A stretch of 13,999 nucleotides of DNA, taken from contig DASPXK010000015.1 in NCBI GenBank assembly GCA_035637315.1, forward strand, positions 1-13,999. Direction: 5' to 3'. Positions 1 through 6,504 of this stretch are shown piece after piece (within the stretch, counting starts at the first letter, position 1; every line of letters begins with the position of its first letter). Below the pieces are notes generated by a model that ran no database searches, was not told the DNA's origin, and was given only the letters and a program-made list of their open reading frames with translations. A program made the position numbers and the translations under genes. The stretch comes from DASPXK01 sp035637315. Its GTDB lineage: Bacteria; Chloroflexota; UBA6077; JACCZL01.

Positions 1-1
1 C

Positions 2-1174
2 GGCGGGGCTCAGGTGACCTTCGCGGTCGAGCTCGATACCGACCGCCTGGCGGAGGCGGTGGGGAGGGACCCGTACGAGTTCCGGCTGCTCAATTGCATC
101 GAAGATGGCGAGGTCGGACCGCTCGGCGAGACGTGGCGGTCGGTCCGCTTGCATGAGTGCCTGCGCCGGGTCCACGCAGCTTCCGGCTGGGGCGATGTGA
201 AGCTGCCGAACGTGGGGCGCGGGCTGGCGGTCACCCACTGTTCGGGCGGTCTTGGGGGCTCCAGCGCGGTCGTGCAAGTCCACGCCGACGGGCAGGTAGT
301 CCTGCTAACTGGCGTGAACGACCAGGGTACCGGCGCGCACACCATCCTGGCTCAAATCGTCGCCCATGAGCTGCGGGTGCCAGTCGAGCGTGTCTCGGTG
401 CGTGTCGGTGGCACGGACAGCGCGCCCTGGGATAGCGGCAGCTCGGCCAGTCGCGTCACCTATGTCGGCGGCCAGGCCGCGCTGGCGGCGGCCGCCGAGG
501 CCCGCGCCAAGTTGGCCGTGCTCGCCGCTGAATACCTCGGCTGTGCCGAGGACCGGGTCGAGCTGCGCGGCGGCCTGTTCCGGGATCGCCTGGATGCGGC
601 CAACCACCTGGAGCTAGCCGAACTGGCCGCTCGCGCGATCAAGCCGACCGAGCCGGTCGTCGGCGAGAACCGGTTCGTCGACATGCGGCTCGTCGATACA
701 CCGAGCTTCGCCGCCGTGGTGGCCGAGGTGGAAGTCGATCCCGAGACGGGCACGGTGGCCGTCACTCGGGTAGTGGCTGCCAGCGACGTAGGGACCGTGC
801 TGAACGCGATCGGCGCAACGGGACAGCTCGAAGGCGGCTTCATTCAAGGCCTTGGCTTCGGGCTGATGGAAGAGCTGCGCTGCGGGGAGGGACGGATCGA
901 GACGGCTAGCCTGGCCGACTACAAGGTGCCAACCGCCCGAGACGTTCCGCCGCTCGAGCACGTCCTCATCACCGACGGCCCGGGCTGTGGACCGTACGGC
1001 GCCAAGCCGATCGGCGAGCTCACGATCTCGCTGCTGCCAGCCGCGATCGCCAATGCCGTGTATGACGCCGTCGGCGTCCGAATTTCAGACCTGCCTGTCA
1101 CCGCCGAGAAAGTGTACGCGGCCCTGCGCCGGCGGGCGGCCAAATTGGATGGGCAAAGTGACGGCGACCGATAG
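2..1174 (+). CDS. Xanthine dehydrogenase-family molybdopterin-binding (large) subunit, 5'-truncated by window edge
   Basis: This is the C-terminal ~390 residues of a molybdenum hydroxylase large subunit (xanthine/aldehyde/CO dehydrogenase family, usually 750-800 residues). The frame is open to the left edge, so the true start lies outside the window. The GTG at 14 falls inside a 'GGAQVTFAVE' stretch that matches the interior of the family and is not a start. Visible family features are a Gly-rich 'TGVNDQGTGAHT' loop (about 304-345), 'GSSASRVTYVGGQA', and 'GAKPIGELT' near 1000-1021. The Glu at 1016-1018 in that last motif matches the base that activates water or hydroxyl at the Mo centre. The end 'AIANAVYDAVGVRISDLPVTAEKV' is typical. 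It acts in the cytoplasm with FAD and 2Fe-2S subunits, which are not in view. The substrate cannot be read from sequence. Its last 26 bases overlap the next gene, implying a shared transcript. Family assignment is firm; substrate is unknown. Confidence 0.93.
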   Translation, partial: GGAQVTFAVELDTDRLAEAVGRDPYEFRLLNCIEDGEVGPLGETWRSVRLHECLRRVHAASGWGDVKLPNVGRGLAVTHCSGGLGGSSAVVQVHADGQVVLLTGVNDQGTGAHTILAQIVAHELRVPVERVSVRVGGTDSAPWDSGSSASRVTYVGGQAALAAAAEARAKLAVLAAEYLGCAEDRVELRGGLFRDRLDAANHLELAELAARAIKPTEPVVGENRFVDMRLVDTPSFAAVVAEVEVDPETGTVAVTRVVAASDVGTVLNAIGATGQLEGGFIQGLGFGLMEELRCGEGRIETASLADYKVPTARDVPPLEHVLITDGPGCGPYGAKPIGELTISLLPAAIANAVYDAVGVRISDLPVTAEKVYAALRRRAAKLDGQSDGDR

Positions 1175-1703
1175 CCCGCAGCCGCGTGGAGGCCCGCGCT
1201 ACCGCGACGAGGCCGCCGAGGCGTTCTACGCCGGTCTTCGTGAGGCCGGCATCGACTTCGTCGTCTACCTGCCGGACAGCTTGTTGGACGGCCTCGAGCA
1301 GCTCATCCTGGCTCGCAAGGAGATCGAGATCTACCAGTGCTCGCGCGAGGACGAAGGGGTCGGCGTGGCGATGGGCGCCTACCTCGTCGGCCGCCGGCCC
1401 GTCGTCATGATGGAAGGCTCCGGAGTGGGCCTCTCCGGGCTCGTGCTGGCGCGCGGGATTGCCCAACGCACGCCGACACTGCTGCTGGTCGCGCACAACA
1501 GCACGCTCGGCGAGCGGTACGACTATCACGCCGCGACGCGGCTGGTGGCCGAGCCGGTCCTGAGGGCGCTGAACATTCCGTACCACGTCCTGCTCGATCC
1601 TGCCCACATCCGGACTATCGTCGTGGAAGCGCAGCGCACCGTGGACGGCCAGCGTGTCCCGGTCGGCATCCTGGTGCCGAGCCACGTGATGCGCGAGTCC
1701 TGA
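1149..1703 (+). CDS. Thiamine-diphosphate enzyme, PYR-domain (alpha) subunit, ComD/sulfopyruvate decarboxylase-like
   Basis: A 184-residue protein consisting of just the pyrimidine-binding (PYR) domain of a ThDP decarboxylase. In this family the PYR domain pairs with a separate PP-domain subunit, here the next gene. The stretch 'REDEGVGVAMGAYLVG' (residues 66-81) corresponds to the helix carrying the glutamate that contacts N1' of thiamine; E69 is the likely residue. It is followed by 'VVMMEGSGVGLSG' (86-97), the family's 'QNSGLGN' position. The order PYR then PP, without a middle domain, fits sulfopyruvate decarboxylase ComD/ComE and the fused phosphonopyruvate decarboxylases. The ComD 'SHRG' region is replaced by 'AHNSTLGERYDYH' (115-127), so the substrate may differ. 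ATG 1149 is chosen; GTG 1158 in the same frame is an alternative. The start overlaps the molybdenum-hydroxylase gene by 26 bases, suggesting translational coupling. Family is well supported; the exact 2-oxo acid is inference. Confidence 0.85.
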   Translation: MGKVTATDSPQPRGGPRYRDEAAEAFYAGLREAGIDFVVYLPDSLLDGLEQLILARKEIEIYQCSREDEGVGVAMGAYLVGRRPVVMMEGSGVGLSGLVLARGIAQRTPTLLLVAHNSTLGERYDYHAATRLVAEPVLRALNIPYHVLLDPAHIRTIVVEAQRTVDGQRVPVGILVPSHVMRES

Positions 1704-1712
1704 GGTGCCAGC

Positions 1713-2315
1713 GTGAATAGGATTGACGTTCTCGACGTGCTCGGGAGGCTGCGGCGCGGTACGCCAATGGTGATCGGGCCGGGCCTGGCCAACTATCCGA
1801 TCGCCGCGAAGGCGGACGATCCGCTGACCATCTACAACATGGACATGCCGTACGCCACGCCAATGGCGCTCGGCATCGCGCTTGGGCGACCCGGCGGAAA
1901 GGTCGTTGCGGTCGAGGGAGATGGCTCGCTGCTGGCGGGCCCAGGGGTTCTGACGACCATCGCGCGCTATCGACCCGACAACCTGATCGTGCTGGTGCTC
2001 GACAACGAGAGCTACCTGTCGACCGGCTCCGGGCGGTCGCCCTCGGCCACCGCCGGCGGCGCCGACATCGAACAGCTCGGGCGCGCGGCTGGGCTAACCC
2101 AGACCAGGACGCTAACCGACCTGGCGGGCGCTCGGGCAGCGCTCGAGCAGGCGTTCAGCCAGCCCGGCCCGTGGCTGATCGTGGCCAAGGTCGACACTGG
2201 CGATCGGGACGCCCGAAGCTTTGGTCCGCTGCCGGTCGACGTCTTCGAGAGCTGTCTCCGCTTTCGGCGATCCGCGCTGGGGGAGCCACCACTCCTCCGG
2301 GACAGCCGCCCTTGA
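1713..2315 (+). CDS. Thiamine-diphosphate enzyme, PP-domain (beta) subunit, ComE/sulfopyruvate decarboxylase-like
   Basis: A 200-residue protein that is the diphosphate-binding half of the split ThDP enzyme. The Mg-diphosphate motif is clear: 'GDGS' at residues 69-72, then 'LDNE' with N98 about 27 residues later. 'MDMPYATPMALGIALG' (43-58) is the usual segment before it. The C-terminal 'PLPVDVFESCLRF' resembles the end of ComE proteins. With the upstream PYR subunit it should form an alpha/beta active site at the subunit interface that decarboxylates a small 2-oxo acid in the cytoplasm. Sulfopyruvate, phosphonopyruvate or an analogue would fit the family. GTG 1713 is chosen because 'TGAGGTG' just upstream (1701-1707) gives a Shine-Dalgarno at good spacing and the gap to the alpha gene is only 9 bases. 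No key residue seems missing. An acetolactate-synthase-type role is unlikely because the middle domain is absent. Confidence 0.86.
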   Translation: MNRIDVLDVLGRLRRGTPMVIGPGLANYPIAAKADDPLTIYNMDMPYATPMALGIALGRPGGKVVAVEGDGSLLAGPGVLTTIARYRPDNLIVLVLDNESYLSTGSGRSPSATAGGADIEQLGRAAGLTQTRTLTDLAGARAALEQAFSQPGPWLIVAKVDTGDRDARSFGPLPVDVFESCLRFRRSALGEPPLLRDSRP

Positions 2316-2327
2316 CGAGCCCCGGCC

Positions 2328-3413
2328 ATGGCTGAGCCAATCCTGGTAGTCCGCGATCTCGACAAGTCCTATGGCTCCGTCAAAGCTGTAGACGACGTCA
2401 GTTTCGACCTGCATCCGGGCGAGGTGCTGACCCTCCTGGGGCCGAGCGGGTGTGGCAAGAGCACAACTCTGCGGCTGGTAGCAGGCCTCGAGGAGCCGGA
2501 CCGGGGCGAGATCCGCGTGCGCGGCCGGGTCGTCGCTTCAGCCATCAGGCGCATCTTCGTCCCGGCCGAAAAGCGCAACGTCGGGCTGGTGTTTCAGTCC
2601 TACGCCGTCTGGCCGCATATGTCCGTCGAGCAGAACGTCGCCTACCCGCTGGCGATCCGTCACATGCCGAGGGCGGAGGTCGAGCGAAAGGTCGAAGCGG
2701 TGTTGAGCCTGGTCGACCTGGAAGGGCTCCAGAAACGCCCGGCGACCCACCTGAGCGGCGGCCAGCAGCAGCGCGTAGCGCTGGCCCGCGCCTTGGCCTA
2801 CGAGCCCGACATCCTCCTGCTCGACGAGCCGCTCAGCAACCTCGACGCCCGACTGCGGGAGGAGATGCGCGTCCAGCTGCGCGCTCTCCAGAGCCGACTC
2901 GGCACGACAATCCTGTACGTCACGCACGACCAGGTCGAGGCGATGTCACTCTCGCACCGCGTGGCGGTGATGCGGAACGGGAGGATCGAGCAACTGGCCG
3001 CGCCCAGCCAGATTTACGAGGCCCCGGCCAGCTACTTCGTCCAGAGCTTCGTCGGTCGCACGTTGACCTTCGACGGCCTCGTGCAGCGTCTGAATGGCGC
3101 AACGTATGTCGAGCTGGAGAATCGGACCCGCCTGCGGATCGAGGCCGGCGGCCTGCCGCCAGACGGCGCCCGCGTGCGGGTGGCGGTCCGGCCAGAGGAC
3201 GTGAGCGTCGAACCGCTGTCCGCGACGGACGATATGAGCTGTCTGCGGGCCACGATCCGGGACCTGATCTATTGCGGCGACCACTTCGAATGCGCTATCC
3301 GGGCCAGCGGCGTCGAGCTGCTCCTCAACGCCCCCAAGCAGTTCGGGTTCGGACCGGGCGACGAGGTCGTTCTCAAGGTCGACCCCGCGAAGGTGACCGC
3401 GTGGCCCGTGTAG
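2328..3413 (+). CDS. ABC transporter ATP-binding protein (FbpC/PotA/PhnT-like)
   Basis: A 361-residue cytoplasmic ATPase that powers the importer encoded downstream. All nucleotide-binding elements are intact: Walker A 'GPSGCGKST' (38-46), Q-loop Q90, signature 'LSGGQ' (142-146), Walker B 'ILLLDE' (162-167), D-loop 'SNLD' (170-173) and switch H200. The C-terminal third, including 'VRVAVRPEDVSVEP', is a TOBE-type regulatory/substrate-sensing domain, as in the iron(III), polyamine and 2-aminoethylphosphonate importer ATPases; length is normal for them. ATG 2328 lies 12 bases after the thiamine-enzyme beta gene. The 3' end overlaps the permease start by 13 bases. The family name does not fix the substrate; the catabolic genes in the same operon argue for an organic substrate over iron. 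Confidence 0.93.
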   Translation: MAEPILVVRDLDKSYGSVKAVDDVSFDLHPGEVLTLLGPSGCGKSTTLRLVAGLEEPDRGEIRVRGRVVASAIRRIFVPAEKRNVGLVFQSYAVWPHMSVEQNVAYPLAIRHMPRAEVERKVEAVLSLVDLEGLQKRPATHLSGGQQQRVALARALAYEPDILLLDEPLSNLDARLREEMRVQLRALQSRLGTTILYVTHDQVEAMSLSHRVAVMRNGRIEQLAAPSQIYEAPASYFVQSFVGRTLTFDGLVQRLNGATYVELENRTRLRIEAGGLPPDGARVRVAVRPEDVSVEPLSATDDMSCLRATIRDLIYCGDHFECAIRASGVELLLNAPKQFGFGPGDEVVLKVDPAKVTAWPV

Positions 3414-5131
3414 AAGCGCTGGCACGCCCGGACCTGGGTGGGCTCCTGCCTCCGCGGGTCTCGTTCCAGCTTGTCGCAGGTCTCTTGGTGCTGGCTGGAG
3501 TCGCGACGCTAACCCTTGTCCCGGTCCTGTTCGTGATCGTGGGCAGCTTCGACGTGCGCCAGTCCGGCGATCCCGCGACCTTTGGCCTCGAGGCCTGGCG
3601 GAGCAGCTTGCTGGACAGCCCTCGCACTCGGAGCGCTGTCGGCTACAGTTTCCTGCTAGCGCTGCGGGCCCCGGTCGCGGCCGTCGTCGCGTTCTTCCTG
3701 GCCTGGCTGATCATCCGGACCCGGCTGCCGGCCCGCTCGTTCATCGAGTTCGCATTCTGGGTGGCGTTCTTCCTGCCAGCTCTGCCGGTGACGTTAGGCT
3801 GGATTCTTGTCCTGGACCCCAACTACGGACTGCTCAACGCAGGCGTAAGAAGCATCCTGCCACTGAATGGTCCGCTCTTCAACATCTACTCGGTGGCCGG
3901 GATCCTGTGGGTCCACGTGACCGCGGCGACGGTCCCGGTCATGGTCATCCTGCTCGGTCCGGCCCTCCGCCAGCTCGACGCCTCGCTCGAGGACTCGGCC
4001 CGCGCCTGCGGGTCCAGCCCGCTTCAGGTCTTCCAGAAGATCAGCCTGCCGATCTTGGCGCCGGCCGTCCTGACCGCCGCGCTAGCTGGCTTCATCCGCA
4101 GTCTAGAAGCCTTCGAGGTCGAGCAGGTCCTGGGCCGCCCGGCCGGCATCTACGTCTATTCCACTCGCATCTACGACCTCATTACCTGGGAGCCGCCACT
4201 CTTCCCGGAGGCCATGGCGCTCAGCACGTTCGTGCTGGGGATCCTGGTCGTGATCGCGGTGATCTACCAGCGTTACAGCCAGGGCCGCGGCTTCGCCACG
4301 ATTACCGGGCGCGGGGTCACGTTCAGGCCGTTGGCGACGGGCGCCTGGCGCTACCCAGCCTCGGCGCTGTTGTTCGGACTGGTCGCAATCGTCGTCCTGC
4401 TCCCCATCGCCATGCTCGTGGGCGGCTCGTTCATGAAACTATTCGGCTTCTTTGGTTCCGACTCGTTCACCACCCAGCACTGGCAGCGCGTGCTGCACGA
4501 TCCCGTGTTCCTGCTGTCCGTGCGCAACTCGCTGGCGATCAGCCTGGGGACCGCCTCACTTGGGGTCCTACTGTACGCGCTGCTGGCCTACATGCTCGTC
4601 AGGTCGCGGCTGTACGCCCGAAGCCTGATCGACGTGCTGGTCTGGCTGCCGTGGACGATTCCCGGCATTTTGCTGGGCATCGGCCTGCTCTGGCTGGTAC
4701 TTTCCAACCCACTCCTCAGCGTGCTCTACGGGACCACGGCCGTACTCATCCTCGTATTGGTGGTCAAGGACCTACCGATCGGGACGCACATGATGCAGAC
4801 GTCGATCGGCCAGATCGGGCTCGAGCTAGAGCAGTCGTCGCGCGTGTGCGGGGCCGGCTGGTTCGTCACCTTCCGCAAGATCGTCCTACCCCTAATGCGT
4901 CCGATGCTGGTGAGTATCTTCGTGCTGACCTTCATCAGCGCCCTGCGCGACGTGAGCACTACCATCCTCCTGGTCACTCCCTCCACACGGCCACTGTCGA
5001 TCCTCATGCTCGAGTACGCCAGCTCGTCGGCCCGCGAGTCGGCGGCGGTGATCGGGGTCCTCATCGCCGCTACTGCGATGGTCGTGGCACTGGTAGCTCG
5101 TCGACTTGGACTCCAGGTCGCCCAGAGGTGA
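3401..5131 (+). CDS. ABC transporter permease, fused two-domain (FbpB-type), first paralogue
   Basis: A 576-residue integral membrane protein with two BPD_transp_1 permease domains in one chain, so it can in principle supply both halves of the channel. Two ATPase-coupling (EAA-type) loops are visible. One begins 'LEDSARACGSSPLQVF' near residue 196, the other 'LEQSSRVCGAGWFVTF' near residue 475. Hydrophobic segments suit about 12 transmembrane helices, e.g. 'LVAGLLVLAGVATLTLV' near the N-terminus and 'FWVAFFLPALPVTLGWIL' in domain 1. GTG 3401 is chosen because 'AAGGTG' (3390-3395) is a good Shine-Dalgarno and the overlap with the ATPase stop is only 13 bases. The frame stays open further upstream to 2450, but that part is a shadow of the ATPase gene. 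A second permease at 6505 is a clear paralogue. Family members move Fe3+, polyamines or phosphonates; substrate here is unknown. Confidence 0.9.
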   Translation: MARVEALARPDLGGLLPPRVSFQLVAGLLVLAGVATLTLVPVLFVIVGSFDVRQSGDPATFGLEAWRSSLLDSPRTRSAVGYSFLLALRAPVAAVVAFFLAWLIIRTRLPARSFIEFAFWVAFFLPALPVTLGWILVLDPNYGLLNAGVRSILPLNGPLFNIYSVAGILWVHVTAATVPVMVILLGPALRQLDASLEDSARACGSSPLQVFQKISLPILAPAVLTAALAGFIRSLEAFEVEQVLGRPAGIYVYSTRIYDLITWEPPLFPEAMALSTFVLGILVVIAVIYQRYSQGRGFATITGRGVTFRPLATGAWRYPASALLFGLVAIVVLLPIAMLVGGSFMKLFGFFGSDSFTTQHWQRVLHDPVFLLSVRNSLAISLGTASLGVLLYALLAYMLVRSRLYARSLIDVLVWLPWTIPGILLGIGLLWLVLSNPLLSVLYGTTAVLILVLVVKDLPIGTHMMQTSIGQIGLELEQSSRVCGAGWFVTFRKIVLPLMRPMLVSIFVLTFISALRDVSTTILLVTPSTRPLSILMLEYASSSARESAAVIGVLIAATAMVVALVARRLGLQVAQR

Positions 5132-5136
5132 ACGCC

Positions 5137-6345
5137 ATGCGTATTCGCTCTCGACTCGCGCCGATCACCGTCCTGACAATGCTCTGCCTGCTCAGCTGCG
5201 CGCCTGCAGCCCCAGCGCCGAGCCCAACCACCGCCGCGGCAGCCAAACCGCCCACCGCCGTGCCAGTCCAGGCGCCCACCGCACTGCCCGCCAAACCGGC
5301 CGAGAGCAAGCCGGCGCCCGAGAAGGCACCGGCCGCCGCGGCCGACTGGGAGACCGTCCTGGCGGCGGCGAAGAAGGAAGGCAAAGTCGCGGTCGCCGGC
5401 GCGCCGGGCAACCTGTACCGCGAGGCGATGAAAGGCTTCGAGGCGAAGTATCCGGACATCCGACTCGACTACCAGGGCTTCAACCCGGTCGACTTCACGA
5501 CCCGCTTCAACCAGGAGCGACAAGCCGGCCAGTACCTCTGGGACGTCTACATCAATGGGCCGACGACCTTCGACGTGACGGCCAAGAAGGCCGGCGACCT
5601 GGCACCGCTCAGGCCAGTCCTGATCCTGCCGGAGGTCACGGACGAGAGCGTTTGGCTAGGAGGCTTTCAAAAGGCTTACCTCGACTCCGAGAAGCAATAC
5701 GTCTTCGCCTTCCAGGCCGAGGTGTCACCCCAGGTCTACGTGAACCGCGATGTTGTCCCCGACAGCGATCTCACCACCGTCCAGGGCCTGCTCGACGCCA
5801 AGTGGAAGGGCAAGATCGCGCTTCACGATCCACGGGTCGACGGGGCCGGCAACGGCCGAATCGCCTCCTGGACCGGACAGCTTGGCGAGGAGTTCGTACG
5901 CGCGCTCATGAGCCAGGACGTGGTGCTAACCCGCGACACCCGCCAGCTAACTGAGTGGGTCGTTCGCGGCCAGTATCCGATCGCGATCGGCATCGGGGGG
6001 ACCGACATCTTCGAGTTCACCAAGCAGGGGCTCGGCTTGAACGTCCAGCCGCTCGGCGCCAAGACCCCCGAGGCCTGGCGCCTGAGCGCCGCCTTCGGCG
6101 CGGTGCGTCTGGTCAGCAAAGCGCCCGACCTGAACGCCGCCCAGATCTTCGTGAACTGGCTCCTGTCACGCGAGGGCCAGACCGCCTGGGCCCAGGTCGC
6201 CGGGCGGGCAAGTCGGCGCCTGGACGTACCGCGCCTGGAAGGACTGTCGCCCGAGCCTGGGATCGACTACTTCGACATCGACCGCGAGGAGAACCTGGCC
6301 CTGCGCGACCGCGCCAAGCAGATCGCCCAGGAAGTGCTCCACTAG
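5137..6345 (+). CDS. ABC transporter extracellular solute-binding lipoprotein
   Basis: A 402-residue binding protein for the neighbouring importer. It starts with a lipoprotein signal: basic 'MRIRSR', a hydrophobic run, and lipobox 'LLSC' with C21 as the lipidated residue. An Ala/Pro/Lys-rich linker (22-69) follows, probably spacing the binding domain from the membrane. The domain starts at 'WETVLAAAKKEGKV' and has the type-2 periplasmic fold typical of FbpA/PhnS/PotD relatives ('LLDAKWKGKIALHDPR', 'AQIFVNWLLSREGQ'). The adjacent Tyr-Tyr pair that binds Fe3+ in FbpA is absent; no 'YY' occurs anywhere in the protein. That weakens an iron role and favours an organic anion. ATG 5137 has 'AGAGGTG' 7-13 bases upstream, partly inside the end of the permease gene; the gap is 5 bases. 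The C-terminus is complete. Confidence 0.92.
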   Translation: MRIRSRLAPITVLTMLCLLSCAPAAPAPSPTTAAAAKPPTAVPVQAPTALPAKPAESKPAPEKAPAAAADWETVLAAAKKEGKVAVAGAPGNLYREAMKGFEAKYPDIRLDYQGFNPVDFTTRFNQERQAGQYLWDVYINGPTTFDVTAKKAGDLAPLRPVLILPEVTDESVWLGGFQKAYLDSEKQYVFAFQAEVSPQVYVNRDVVPDSDLTTVQGLLDAKWKGKIALHDPRVDGAGNGRIASWTGQLGEEFVRALMSQDVVLTRDTRQLTEWVVRGQYPIAIGIGGTDIFEFTKQGLGLNVQPLGAKTPEAWRLSAAFGAVRLVSKAPDLNAAQIFVNWLLSREGQTAWAQVAGRASRRLDVPRLEGLSPEPGIDYFDIDREENLALRDRAKQIAQEVLH

Positions 6346-6434
6346 CTGGTTTACCTCGGGGGCGCGGAGGGCGCCGAGCGAGTTATGGAACCTCAGCGTC
6401 CAAGTCTGAAACACGGTTCCCGCTTTCGCGTACG

Positions 6435-6491
6435 GCCCCCACCCCCAACCCCCTCCCCCAAGCTTGGGGGAGGGGGTAAGGGGGTGGGGGC
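6435..6491. repeat. GC-rich interspersed palindromic repeat, copy A
   Basis: A perfect 30-base palindrome (6448-6477) is centred on AAGCTT, with 15-base arms of C/T then G/A. Pairing continues outward after a small bulge: C-runs 6442-6446 and 6436-6440 face G-runs 6480-6484 and 6486-6490, interrupted by matching A/T bases. A related element lies at 9788-9830. Such elements translate to 'LTPSPKLGGGG'-like peptides in all frames, a mark of dispersed REP-like repeats. It sits between the binding-protein and second-permease genes and could form a strong RNA hairpin. No T-run follows, so a terminator role is uncertain. Confidence 0.8.
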
Positions 6492-6504
6492 GCCTTGCGC
6501 GGCC

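Noticed and set aside
2450..3400. Long upstream extension of the first permease frame through the ATPase gene
   Set aside because: It is Arg/Pro/Gly-rich translation of the ATPase gene in another frame; the ATPase frame has all motifs, and GTG 3401 with a Shine-Dalgarno explains the permease start.
3907..5136. Upstream extension of the binding-protein frame through the permease
   Set aside because: Shadow of the permease; the lipoprotein signal begins exactly at ATG 5137 with a good ribosome site.
4726..5523. Antisense 265-codon open frame
   Set aside because: Low-complexity and explained as antisense of the permease and binding-protein genes, which have clear family motifs.
6385..6504. Upstream extension of the second permease frame across the palindrome
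   Set aside because: It would code the repeat as Pro/Gly-rich peptide; the paralogous permease has no such N-terminus.
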